The translations under genes were made by a program, and so were the position numbers. Positions 7,712-15,713 of a DNA stretch of 64,000 nt are shown one piece after another. The notes under the pieces are model-generated. The model was not told where the DNA came from and did not search any database. It saw only the letters and a program-made list of their open reading frames with translations. The first letter of the stretch is position 1, and each line of letters starts with the position of its first letter. Origin of the DNA: Flavobacterium sp. 270 (GTDB lineage Bacteria > Bacteroidota > Bacteroidia > Flavobacteriales > Flavobacteriaceae); assembly GCF_004368785.1 (NCBI RefSeq), contig NZ_SODM01000006.1, positions 248,001-312,000 on the forward strand, read 5' to 3'.

Positions 7712-7927
7712 TTATGAAATTGAACCGGTTCCAGTTCCAGTTTGTGCCGATGCACTTCCGGTTGTTGTTACTGTAGTGGTAACAGTTCCAGATTTTACAA
7801 ATGCTTCGATAGCTGTTGCCAGTTTTGAGGCAATGTTATCAATCGAAGAGTCATTCTGTACTTTAGATTTCTCTTCCAATAAAAGAGATTTTATTGCCAA
7901 TTCTAAACTTGTTTTATTTAGAGCCAT
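7712..7927 (-). CDS. Small protein at the end of the baseplate operon
   Basis: A 71-residue protein with a helical N-terminus (MALNKTSLELAIKSLLLEEK) and a helical segment SIDNIASKLATAIEAFVKSG. It ends in a low-complexity Thr/Gly/Ser tail (VTTTVTTTGSASAQTGTGTG). Proteins with this layout sit next to spike genes in Bacteroidota tail modules, but I know no defined function. It ends 19 bases from the shared terminator and is 9 bases downstream of the spike gene, clearly the last gene of that operon. Confidence 0.6.
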   Translation of the reverse strand: MALNKTSLELAIKSLLLEEKSKVQNDSSIDNIASKLATAIEAFVKSGTVTTTVTTTGSASAQTGTGTGSIS

Positions 7928-7936
7928 AATTGTTTT

Positions 7937-8791
7937 TTATTTCAGAAGTTCGGTTAGTTTTCCTTTTATAATATTAAGCTGAGGTAAATTGATTGGTGGT
8001 CCAGATGGCCCCATAGGTGTTGTCACGGTAATTTTTCCTATTTCTTCAATCAGTTCTTCTAATTTTGATTTTAGACTTTTTCCTCCAACATCTATTTTGA
8101 ATTTATCATCCATTTCAAAAGTTAAATTTCCTTTTACAAATGAAGTTTTGGAATCTGAAATTGTTGCTTCGAAACCATCTTTGATAGTTATTTTGGCTTC
8201 TTTATCTTTTAGGTTAAAAGTGGTATTTCCTTCATTAATGCTAATTTTCTGCTCTTTAATATTAAAGCTGCTTTTAGAAATTTCAGTGCCATTTTCATCA
8301 TAAAAAGAAGTGCTGATATTTGAATCTGATGTATCACCTTTAAATTCGAATTGCGCAATGTTTTTGTATGTCGGAGTTGATGAAGCATTATTTCCTTCTT
8401 TTGATTTGAACAGCATTTGACATTTATTTACATCAGTATTTATTTCTAAATAACGATTTTGTTCATCTTTGAAGCGAATAAAAGTACATTCGATTTCAGA
8501 AAACTGCGAAATAAACGCTCTTGTTTCGACTCCGTCAATAATTGAAGCCAAAACCCAGCTGTCTTTTTTAGGAATGGTAATAATTCCTTGTTCCAAATCC
8601 AAAATAGAAGCTTTCAATCTTACATTCTTAATAATGGCGCCATCTGCTCGCATGATGTTTACTGTATAAGCATCTTCAGGATTATGAAGTGATTCTGTCT
8701 CATTATTTATTTCGATGACTTTTGCCGCAAAAGTTTCGATAATTTGATTTCTGGCGGCAACGTCTTTTATTAGATCTGTTATATTTCCCAT
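7937..8791 (-). CDS. Baseplate spike protein (gpV-like)
   Basis: A 284-residue protein. Residues 20-100 look like the OB-fold of baseplate spike proteins (FAAKVIEINNETESLHNPED, then ITIPKKDSWVLASIIDG). Residues 150-225 are regular short strands (FNIKEQKISINEGNTTFNLK, IKDGFEATISDSKTSFVKG), as in trimeric beta-helix spikes. The C-terminus has a proline/glycine stretch (TPMGPSGPPINLPQLNIIKG). It would form the membrane-piercing tip below the tube. It lies 10 bases from the hub gene, the usual neighbour. Confidence 0.7.
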   Translation of the reverse strand: MGNITDLIKDVAARNQIIETFAAKVIEINNETESLHNPEDAYTVNIMRADGAIIKNVRLKASILDLEQGIITIPKKDSWVLASIIDGVETRAFISQFSEIECTFIRFKDEQNRYLEINTDVNKCQMLFKSKEGNNASSTPTYKNIAQFEFKGDTSDSNISTSFYDENGTEISKSSFNIKEQKISINEGNTTFNLKDKEAKITIKDGFEATISDSKTSFVKGNLTFEMDDKFKIDVGGKSLKSKLEELIEEIGKITVTTPMGPSGPPINLPQLNIIKGKLTELLK

Positions 8792-8801
8792 TTTTCTATA
8801 T

Positions 8802-10103
8802 TTATATTGCTTCTACTCTTCGTCCTATATAAATTCGTTGTCGATAGCCATTTTCACCAAAACTTCGCTCTACTTTTTCCACTTGAAATGTTCCGTTTTT
8901 TTCTTTATCCTTTGCATTTTCAAGAATTACCTGATCAGTTGGCCGTACAAACGGTTCGCCAAAAGTTAAAAAAGAGCCTTCAAATCCGCTTGGCTTAGAT
9001 TCCATTGCTCTTAAGGCTCCATATTGATACAATTCTGAAGCTGTTTGTGTTGTGGCTTTTTTGAAAGCAACAGGATCTTTTGGCAATTCATCTGTATCGC
9101 TGTGCAATACATGAGTTTTTGTCAATTGCCCGTTTGGATCTCCTAATTCGATATAAATTGGAGTGTTTGAGTTTTTAAAGTATTTTTCTATACGAATACG
9201 TGTATTTTTGGTAGATTCATTAACTACAGTTAATTTATCTTCTATAATATTATAACGAAACCGAAAACGCACTTTACCTGAAAAGCGATCAGAAACTGAT
9301 TGAGTTGCTTTATTTAATTGAGAACTTAAAAGACTAAGTCCCTGATTGATTAATTTTTTTACAAGTGCTCCCGCTAACGGACTTTTGATAAAATTTCTGG
9401 TTATAAAACCGCCTAATTCATTAGCAGTATGATTTTGCGGGTTATTAGTAATTGTAAGTACAGGACCAGTTGTTTCGGTTTTAAAATAGGTATAAATTCC
9501 TTTATCTTTCAACATCTCAAAAACTTGTGCCAAGCTTTGATTTCTCTTAATCATTATATTACCCAAGTCTTCATTAAGAGCATTTACTTTAAAAGGTAAT
9601 TTTAGTTCTTTGATTCTTTTTTCAAAAAAAGTTTTAGGATTAAAATTATCAATATTTGTTGTTGGGTTTGTTGCAACAATATTCATCGTATCATTTGGAT
9701 TTTGAACATTGGCATCTTTTACTGCTTTTACTTTTTTAAAAGCATACATCGTGTCTTCACAAGTTATTGTGGCAGTTATATCAGAATTAACGCCCGTAAT
9801 GTAACCTCTAAAGGCAGGTTTATAATCGCCATCATATCCTAAGAATATTTCGATGTAATTTTCCAATTTAAAAAAATCATGAATTGTAATCTCATTGCCA
9901 GTTGCATTTGCAAATAAGTTTTGATCAAATCCTTTGGTATTTGTATACACTTTTTTGGGCATTACAATAGTAGCTGTATCCGTAAGAGATTTGTACGAAC
10001 TGCTTATGTCTACATTTTTTACATAGGTAAACTCGTAAAATTTGGGAGTTGGAATAAGTTTTATCGTTTCGTAAACTCTAATTTTAGCATTTAGTTTAAG
10101 CAT
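8802..10103 (-). CDS. Baseplate hub protein (gpD/gp27-like)
   Basis: A 433-residue protein. Its N-terminus has the late-control gpD layout: TYVKNVDISSSYKSLTDTAT, VMPKK, and then NYIEIFLGYDGDYKPAFRGY followed by ITGV. The centre includes FEMLKDKGIYTYFKTE and the C-terminus ENAKDKEKNGTFQVEKVERS. This hub connects tube and spike. It overlaps the DUF6046 gene by 8 bases and precedes the spike gene. The long insertion at residues ~220-290 (FIKSPLAGALVKKLINQGLS) is amphipathic and not usual in short gpD proteins. Confidence 0.7.
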   Translation of the reverse strand: MLKLNAKIRVYETIKLIPTPKFYEFTYVKNVDISSSYKSLTDTATIVMPKKVYTNTKGFDQNLFANATGNEITIHDFFKLENYIEIFLGYDGDYKPAFRGYITGVNSDITATITCEDTMYAFKKVKAVKDANVQNPNDTMNIVATNPTTNIDNFNPKTFFEKRIKELKLPFKVNALNEDLGNIMIKRNQSLAQVFEMLKDKGIYTYFKTETTGPVLTITNNPQNHTANELGGFITRNFIKSPLAGALVKKLINQGLSLLSSQLNKATQSVSDRFSGKVRFRFRYNIIEDKLTVVNESTKNTRIRIEKYFKNSNTPIYIELGDPNGQLTKTHVLHSDTDELPKDPVAFKKATTQTASELYQYGALRAMESKPSGFEGSFLTFGEPFVRPTDQVILENAKDKEKNGTFQVEKVERSFGENGYRQRIYIGRRVEAI

Positions 10104-10653
10104 TGTCTTTAATTATTAGTTCAACAGTTTCGTCTGATGTGGCGCTGGCAGTAAACTTTTGAATATTTTTTGTTCCAGAAATAGAAGGAATAGAATAAGA
10201 ATCTATTACCAGTTCATAAATACCAAATCGATTTAAAATTGCATGTGTTACTCTTAAAGAATACGGAGCATTTAAGAATTGTTTCAATAGAAAAAGTTTT
10301 TCTTTTGGATATTCATCTCCGGTTTCATTAGCAATCAGGCCTTCTATCGAAATGCTAAAATCACCATTTGTAATATGTTCTTTAATTGTAGAATCTCTTC
10401 CTTCGACTCCTTCTTTTTTTATGACTTTTGAACGATTTAAGTTTACAGTAACAGCATCTATCCTCAAACTAGGAAGATTAAGGTCATTTTTTGTTAGGGG
10501 TTCGAAAATTAAAGGAGCAAAGACTCTCAAATTAAATTCACCTCCTGTTTTATCTATAATAAAATCTTTAGATTCCGATTCGTTATAGTTGATTCCGGAG
10601 TATTCTATTTCTTTAGTGTCTAAAATTTCGTTTACATTAAAATTGAATTTCAT
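10096..10653 (-). CDS. DUF6046 tail/baseplate protein
   Basis: A 185-residue beta-rich protein. The segment VNLNRSKVIKKEGVEGRDST followed by IKEHITNGDFSISIEG matches my memory of DUF6046, found in Bacteroidota tail modules beside hub genes. The C-terminal half has LRVTHAILNRFGIYELVIDS. It probably connects the hub to the baseplate, but the exact role is unknown. It is translationally coupled to the hub gene (8-base overlap) and follows a chaperone-like gene by 15 bases. Confidence 0.65.
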   Translation of the reverse strand: MKFNFNVNEILDTKEIEYSGINYNESESKDFIIDKTGGEFNLRVFAPLIFEPLTKNDLNLPSLRIDAVTVNLNRSKVIKKEGVEGRDSTIKEHITNGDFSISIEGLIANETGDEYPKEKLFLLKQFLNAPYSLRVTHAILNRFGIYELVIDSYSIPSISGTKNIQKFTASATSDETVELIIKDNA

Positions 10654-10668
10654 AATGATTTATTTTTT

Positions 10669-11139
10669 TTAATTTGAAAAGGTTTTGGCAAAAGCTGTCA
10701 TAAGCGTATTTTCCATTCTGGTTTCATTGTGTTTCTGGAGCCAAAGCGCTTCTTCGAGTAATTTGTAAAATTCATTCATTGATAAATTATAAGGATCGAC
10801 TTGAAAAGCATATCTTATAAGAGCCGCCGATTTTTTGAATTCATCTTTTTGTGGAGTAGCATCAATTGCAAATTCACTGTCTTTTTTTATTAATGTTACA
10901 AGCGAGTTCCCTGCAGAAAGCATAAATTCGTCATCATAATTTTTCTGATCAAGTACGCATTCTTTGAATAAAAATAAGATCGCTTCGTGCGGATCATTTT
11001 TGTATAAATTTTGATAGTTTAAGAATGTATTAAAAGAAGGTTTTTTACAATAAGCAGCAGTTAATTGGTCAGCTGAGGTAAGTTTTAATACGGTACCATA
11101 TTTTTCTTTTAGGTTTTGTAAATCTATTTCGTTTGTCAT
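10669..11139 (-). CDS. Second tail assembly chaperone-like protein
   Basis: A 156-residue, mostly helical acidic protein. The middle portion YQNLYKNDPHEAILFLFKEC followed by VLD parallels the 114-residue chaperone at 2955-3299 (FKALEVLFKNCYLGG). The C-terminal part (PYNLSMNEFYKLLEEALWLQ) is additional and resembles tail chaperone extension products. In phages such a gene precedes the tape measure; here it precedes DUF6046 and the hub. Two chaperones without a visible client is odd. Confidence 0.45.
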   Translation of the reverse strand: MTNEIDLQNLKEKYGTVLKLTSADQLTAAYCKKPSFNTFLNYQNLYKNDPHEAILFLFKECVLDQKNYDDEFMLSAGNSLVTLIKKDSEFAIDATPQKDEFKKSAALIRYAFQVDPYNLSMNEFYKLLEEALWLQKHNETRMENTLMTAFAKTFSN

Positions 11140-11194
11140 TTTTTAGTTTTAGAGATTTTGTCTTTTAGTTTAATGCAGAATTGATTTTTGAAAA

Positions 11195-11392
11195 TTAAAT
11201 GCTGCTGTCTCTGCTTTCTTTTTTAATGACTTCAGTCAGATTTTCACTTTTTTCGTAAGCATTTAATGGAGTAATATTGAAGCTATCGATAAAAATACTT
11301 CCTTCAGATAGTAGTTGATTCAAAGGATTTTTGAAATTACTCATATCTGGTATTTTAGGTGTTTCTCCTAAATCTTTTGGTGTATAATCCAT
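11195..11392 (-). CDS. Small leading protein of the baseplate operon
   Basis: A 65-residue acidic protein, first gene of the P3 operon. It contains TPKIPDMSNFKNPLNQLLSE. A shorter peptide with related wording (KMPKIPDKNNLYFF) leads the operon at 25639-25517. This shared motif suggests a real small family at the heads of these operons. No function is known to me. Confidence 0.5.
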   Translation of the reverse strand: MDYTPKDLGETPKIPDMSNFKNPLNQLLSEGSIFIDSFNITPLNAYEKSENLTEVIKKESRDSSI

Positions 11393-11427
11393 GATCTGTT
11401 AATTGTTTAATGATTAAATATGATGTA

Positions 11428-11441
11428 TAGCTGAGGTGCTA
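11428..11441 (-). promoter_or_regulatory. Leader hairpin A with CCTC loop
   Basis: The minus strand reads TAGC-ACCTCA-GCTA. It sits about 80 bases downstream of the P3 -7 box and 36 bases upstream of the first ATG. The same kind of hairpin, with different but still complementary stem bases, occurs in leaders at 13770-13784, 19857-19871 and 21976-21990. Confidence 0.45.
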
Positions 11442-11519
11442 ACTTTCGGAAATATTTTGAAAGTCAGAATAATCGATTTATGCTTAATTTACTGGGGTAA
11501 TATTTGCTCTTAGAGTATG

Positions 11520-11585
11520 TAAAAGTAGGAAAGAGAAGCTTGAAAAAAGAATTATTAGAGCTTCGTTTTCAGTAGTTTCAGTGGA
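11520..11585 (-). promoter_or_regulatory. Promoter P3 (baseplate operon) with activator site
   Basis: The minus-strand -7-like box TACTTTTA (11527-11520) lacks the consensus final G. Forty-two bases upstream of it is CACTGAAACTACTG (11584-11570). The spacer also shares AAAACGAAGCTCTAAT with P5 and P6. Transcription would leave a 130-base leader to ATG 11392. Confidence 0.7.
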
Positions 11586-11681
11586 ATGCTTTATAGGGTT
11601 AATATTTTGTATTTCATCTGTTTAGTTGCTTTTTTTTGAAAACCTTTTTTATATCGTTGTCCAAGGAGTGGTTGAGAAATT

Positions 11682-11728
11682 AAAAGCCACTATTGAAAAT
11701 AATTTTTGGTTTTCTTGTGGTCGCTTTT
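11682..11728 (-). terminator. Terminator after the 622-residue fibre gene
   Basis: AAAGC..CCAC / GTGGCTTT pairing with a T-rich exit on the minus strand, between the fibre stop (11801) and P3 (11585). It has a GTGGCTTT exit arm in common with hairpins at 20041-20087 and 22159-22205. Confidence 0.5.
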
Positions 11729-11800
11729 TGGAGAAATTAAATTATTTATAGAGCTATTGTTAATGAAAGGCTATATTAATAAATGTTAAATTTTTGGAGT

Positions 11801-13669
11801 TTACCAGGTAGTTAAAGGAGATCTTTTCCAAGTGTTTGTAGCGATGCATATATAAACATAGTTATTATCAATTCTGATTTCGCCTTTCGTTCCTGAATCT
11901 GTCGCTGAAATTGGAGCAGCAGAAGCGGTTACCATATTTGGCAGATCTTCTAAGGTTGATAAAGTGTAAATTCCTCCGGATTTATTTGGAGCATAAAACA
12001 TGTTTCCTTGAGTACCTTGCGGATGAAATACAAAAGTATTATCTAAACCGTTTCTACTAACTCTAATGCTGCCACTTGTAATTTCAGTAGCGGCAGTTTG
12101 AATTTCTCCATACCAATTATGAGCACCGTAAGTATTTATTGAGCCGTAACTTATACTAGACATAGGTTTATACGGATCATTAATTTCAGGATTTAAATCG
12201 AATATAGCTTTAGTTGTCGATACATTTCCTTCATTTAATACCTGTTGTAAGTTTTGACTACCCCCGGGAATCGTAATATTTCCGTTTATATCAGCAAAAT
12301 TTCCATTTACCGATATTGGTAATGTTTTTATCCCAATATCTGATGGAATATATAACTCTGAATTTGAGGTTAGATCATAAAATCCGATTTTTGTATAAAA
12401 AGCACTAGCCACCTCATGATATAATAATGAATTGGCAGAATGTGAGAGTACTGTAACTCCATCAGTTGTTTGTACTGAATTTGGAAATATATTAGTAGTA
12501 AATCCTCTAAGATTATCATATAGACCTATATTATAATTCGACATATAAGTTCCTTTATTGCCTAGTCCATTACTGTTTTCACATATAGAAATCGTTGTTG
12601 TAGCAGTACTACCATTATCTAATACAGATTGCAGATTTTGAGCTCCGGTTCCAGAAACAGTAATATTACCGTTTTCATCTGCAAATTTTCCGTTAACTGA
12701 TATAGGAATAGTAAAAGTACCATGTGTAAGCGGAAACTCTAAAATATTATTTTTATAAACCTCGGTCAAAGTCTGCTTAACATGTAAACTTCCATTCGTA
12801 TTAGTATCGCCTCTAGAAAAAGAATGTACAAGTCCATCAGGGTTTAGAGTAGAATTTAAGGACGCTGAATCATAATCTCTATTCATGCTATTAGTTATAT
12901 AATTACCTCTTAAATTCAAAGTATATTGGTTATTACTACCTAATTCTTTGTGTTCAAATTTTAAACCACTTAAATTAAGTTCTGCATTTTGGTTTTCTCT
13001 GTAAGAACTCAAATCATGACCTTTTTCGATAATAATACCATTTACAATTGCTTTATTTAACAAAATATCTTCTCTTCCTGTATTTTCTGCAGTTATAACT
13101 TCTTGCAAAGTCGGAGTATCTCCTCCAGAAATATCATCTATAGTAGCTAAAGTATAGGTTCCAGGATTTTTTAATGGGAGTATAAAGTCTCTCGGATTAT
13201 CATCTGTTATAGGACTACTAGTTAGAGATGCATTTCTATGAACACCTCCTCCTCCCATTGGGTTATAAAATTGTATTTTACCTTGCGTTAATTCTACAGC
13301 TCCTTCTCCAATTAAATCAGAAAACTGTCCTATCATGTAAGATGTCATAAACGAAGTCTGATTAGGATTGGTACTGTTTGTAATTGCTAAATATGAATCA
13401 TATGCTACCGGATTTACTGCTAAAACTTCTGGTAATCCCTGACTTCCTCCGCCATCAATACCAATATCCCCAGAACCTACTATAGATTCACCATTGATTG
13501 TTTTAAAATCAGATTCATTTAATAACTCGTCAAATCCTTCAATATCTCTTGCAGGAATTTTTTCATTTTTATGTCGGAAAGAATCCCAAGTGTCCCAAAA
13601 CTGAGATTGAGTGGGTTTTAAACCAGTTTTAAACCAGTTTTTGATTGTTTTTAATGTTTGTATTGCCAT
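11801..13669 (-). CDS. Tail fibre/adhesin with shared N-terminal anchor
   Basis: A 622-residue protein. Residues 1-48 are the anchor MAIQTLKTIKNWFKTGLKPT + QSQFWDTWDSFRHK, also seen at 18289-19755, 21275-21874 and 25088-25501. The remainder is built of modules with two recurring phrases, LQQVL(N/D)xG and ISVNG(K/N)FADxNGNIT, separated by variable Asn/Thr/Gly-rich beta segments. The C-terminus (TDSGTKGEIRIDNNYVYICI) differs from the other fibres. It should bind the tail baseplate by the anchor and a target surface by the variable part. It is alone in its transcription unit, behind P4. Confidence 0.65.
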   Translation of the reverse strand: MAIQTLKTIKNWFKTGLKPTQSQFWDTWDSFRHKNEKIPARDIEGFDELLNESDFKTINGESIVGSGDIGIDGGGSQGLPEVLAVNPVAYDSYLAITNSTNPNQTSFMTSYMIGQFSDLIGEGAVELTQGKIQFYNPMGGGGVHRNASLTSSPITDDNPRDFILPLKNPGTYTLATIDDISGGDTPTLQEVITAENTGREDILLNKAIVNGIIIEKGHDLSSYRENQNAELNLSGLKFEHKELGSNNQYTLNLRGNYITNSMNRDYDSASLNSTLNPDGLVHSFSRGDTNTNGSLHVKQTLTEVYKNNILEFPLTHGTFTIPISVNGKFADENGNITVSGTGAQNLQSVLDNGSTATTTISICENSNGLGNKGTYMSNYNIGLYDNLRGFTTNIFPNSVQTTDGVTVLSHSANSLLYHEVASAFYTKIGFYDLTSNSELYIPSDIGIKTLPISVNGNFADINGNITIPGGSQNLQQVLNEGNVSTTKAIFDLNPEINDPYKPMSSISYGSINTYGAHNWYGEIQTAATEITSGSIRVSRNGLDNTFVFHPQGTQGNMFYAPNKSGGIYTLSTLEDLPNMVTASAAPISATDSGTKGEIRIDNNYVYICIATNTWKRSPLTTW

Positions 13670-13704
13670 ATTTTATTTTTTAAATTATGCAGTTAGAAAT
13701 TTTA

Positions 13705-13747
13705 GCGAGTTCATTCTTTTTCTGATTCAGAAAAAGAATGAACTCGC
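13705..13747 (-). promoter_or_regulatory. Perfect 21-bp inverted repeat in the fibre leader
   Basis: GCGAGTTCATTCTTTTTCTG(A), one base, then its exact complement: a 21-bp stem with a single unpaired T, 36 bases upstream of the fibre ATG at 13669. Leaders at 19783-19834 and 21910-21955 keep only imperfect versions (ACGAATT...AATTCGT). It may be an RNA structure affecting translation or the scar of a small palindromic insertion. Confidence 0.6.
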
Positions 13748-13769
13748 TTAATAGATTATTTTATTTGTA

Positions 13770-13784
13770 TAGTTGAGGCAACTA
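13770..13784 (-). promoter_or_regulatory. Leader hairpin B with CCTC-type loop
   Basis: The minus strand reads TAGTTG-CCT-CAACTA, a perfect 6-bp stem. Same position in the leader (77 bases from the -7 box) as hairpins A, C and D, with different stem bases. Confidence 0.45.
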
Positions 13785-13860
13785 CTTTCTGAAAAAAAAT
13801 GAAGGCAGTTATTATTTTTTACATCTGTCTAACAGACTAAATAATTAGATTTTATGAGTG

Positions 13861-13925
13861 TAAAAGTAGGGTAGAGGAGTCTGAAAAACGAAAAATTAGG
13901 TTTTCGTTTTCAGTCGTTTCAGTAG
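13861..13925 (-). promoter_or_regulatory. Promoter P4 (622-residue fibre) with activator site
   Basis: -7-like TACTTTTA at 13868-13861; CTACTGAAACGACTG at 13925-13911, 42 bases upstream of it. One base differs from the consensus site. It gives a 190-base leader containing hairpin B and the 21-bp inverted repeat. Confidence 0.7.
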
Positions 13926-14020
13926 AATATTATTAGATATAAAGCTTGATTAATAGTTTTTTGTTTTCTTTTTTGAGTACTCATTTTTTATATAATTATT
14001 CACGAAGCAATTATGAAATA

Positions 14021-14060
14021 AAAAGCACCATTATAGAAATTTTGATTCTTTTATGGTGGC
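14021..14060 (-). terminator. Terminator after the propeller fibre gene
   Basis: On the minus strand GCCACCAT and ATGGTGCT form the stem, followed by TTTTATTT. It closes the P5 operon, which ends at 14184. Confidence 0.65.
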
Positions 14061-14183
14061 GTTGAATTAATTTCAACATAGATGAATTTAATTATTTTCA
14101 TTCTATAAAAAAGGCTTATGTCTGAAAATAAAAATTTTAAAGTTAATTTATCATATCTGGTTATCTAATTTAAGTGTTGTTTA

Positions 14184-15683
14184 TTAAGGGCTTACTATTG
14201 TAATGGCATATTGTATCCAGCCTAAATCAGTCTTCTCATAAGTTAAACCTCCTCCTGTAATTCCAAGACAATGAACTCGAAAACCATTTGAGGCATTTGG
14301 ATAGGTAGAATTGAGTGTCATTCCTGATAAAGAAGTTGTAGTTGAATTGTTTTTAGTAAAATTATCGATGTTCTGAGAACGATTCTCATCTATCATCCCT
14401 TGGATTATCTCAATAGAAATTTCTTCATCATTTTTTATTACATTACCAATTTCATCCAGAGTAAGTAATCTTTTAGATGGTTTTATATATTCAATAAGCG
14501 CAGTCCATTTTGCTAATACTATATTTCCCTTGGATCTGCCAATAATATCTTCGACACTTATTCCAATCTCAGTACCTAAGAAATTACTAGTATTTCCAGA
14601 TAGAGATATTTTATCAACTCCACAAGGATTTATACCTCCACCACTGTAATATACATATAAATCACCATTAATAAATTTAATAGTTTGAGGATTACTACCA
14701 CATGTAGCAAATATTGATGCAGAACCTGACGAAGTTATTTTAGTGACATTACTTGATAGGATATTTGTTATATATACATTATTATCATCATCACAACATA
14801 GATCAAAACATGTATTACCAGTAGTATCATACACAATCATATTATAATTTGGTTCTATTTTTGTTACTTTGTTACTCGAATAATGTGTAACATATATGTT
14901 ATCTAGTTTATCTATAGTCAAATGAGTTGAAAACCCCTGTGCTAAAGTAATACTATGAACTATCGTGCCAAATTTATTTATTTTTCTTACAATATCGTCA
15001 TTTAGTATCCACAAGTTATCATTGGAATCTATAGCCATATATGTAGTACTAGATATTCCATAAGATATAAGTTGAGTTAGTACTTGATTAGTGTCTATCT
15101 TATGTATAACTGTTGTAAATCTATCTGATACAAACAAATTTCCAACCGAATCAATACATAAATCATATAATTGATTAGCTGTTGATATATAAGCATACTC
15201 CGTTGTTTTGCCAAATGAGTCTACTTTATATATAGTTTTCTCATCTTGAATTATAACAAATATATTGTCTTCTGAATCAACAACCATCTGACTAATACCA
15301 TTTTTATTGTTCATTCGATATACACTTGAAATACTAATCGGATTGTTTAACTTTGCAAATCGTAATCCAGATTTACTTTCCTCATTTGATTCGATCGTAG
15401 CTGTTGTACTATTATCATCATTATTTATTTCAACACTTATATTTGAATTGATAATTTTATTACCCGATTCATTAAACATTGATATATTGAATGGTGTTCC
15501 ACTGTTTTCTCCTCCAAATTCACTCCTAGGAACAGATTTCACTTCATTATCCATGCCATGAACCAAAATATTGTCTGTTGAATACCCTTCATTTACCGTA
15601 TTCAGCTTTAAAGGTTTATTAATTTCATAATTGCCTGTTGAAGATTGTATTTCGTCAGACTGTATTTTTATATTTTCTTTCAT
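14184..15683 (-). CDS. Fibre-like protein with an NHL-type beta-propeller
   Basis: A 499-residue protein. Residues 1-60 share a second anchor type with the gene upstream (NKPLKLNTVNEGYSTDNILV then HGMDNEVKSVPR). Residues ~110-400 are repeats of the form DSxGNLFVSDxxTxxIxKID (for example LCIDSVGNLFVSDRFTTVIH, AIDSNDNLWILNDDIVRKIN, CDDDNNVYITNILSSNVTKI), as in NHL/SMP-30-like propellers. The C-terminal 45 residues (STYPNASNGFRVHCLGITGG ... GWIQYAITIVSP) are shared with two other fibres. A propeller in a tail fibre is unusual and would be the receptor-binding head. It is the last gene of the P5 operon. Confidence 0.65.
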   Translation of the reverse strand: MKENIKIQSDEIQSSTGNYEINKPLKLNTVNEGYSTDNILVHGMDNEVKSVPRSEFGGENSGTPFNISMFNESGNKIINSNISVEINNDDNSTTATIESNEESKSGLRFAKLNNPISISSVYRMNNKNGISQMVVDSEDNIFVIIQDEKTIYKVDSFGKTTEYAYISTANQLYDLCIDSVGNLFVSDRFTTVIHKIDTNQVLTQLISYGISSTTYMAIDSNDNLWILNDDIVRKINKFGTIVHSITLAQGFSTHLTIDKLDNIYVTHYSSNKVTKIEPNYNMIVYDTTGNTCFDLCCDDDNNVYITNILSSNVTKITSSGSASIFATCGSNPQTIKFINGDLYVYYSGGGINPCGVDKISLSGNTSNFLGTEIGISVEDIIGRSKGNIVLAKWTALIEYIKPSKRLLTLDEIGNVIKNDEEISIEIIQGMIDENRSQNIDNFTKNNSTTTSLSGMTLNSTYPNASNGFRVHCLGITGGGLTYEKTDLGWIQYAITIVSP

Positions 15684-15713
15684 CTGTTTGTTTTTTAAAT
15701 TAAATGATGTCTG

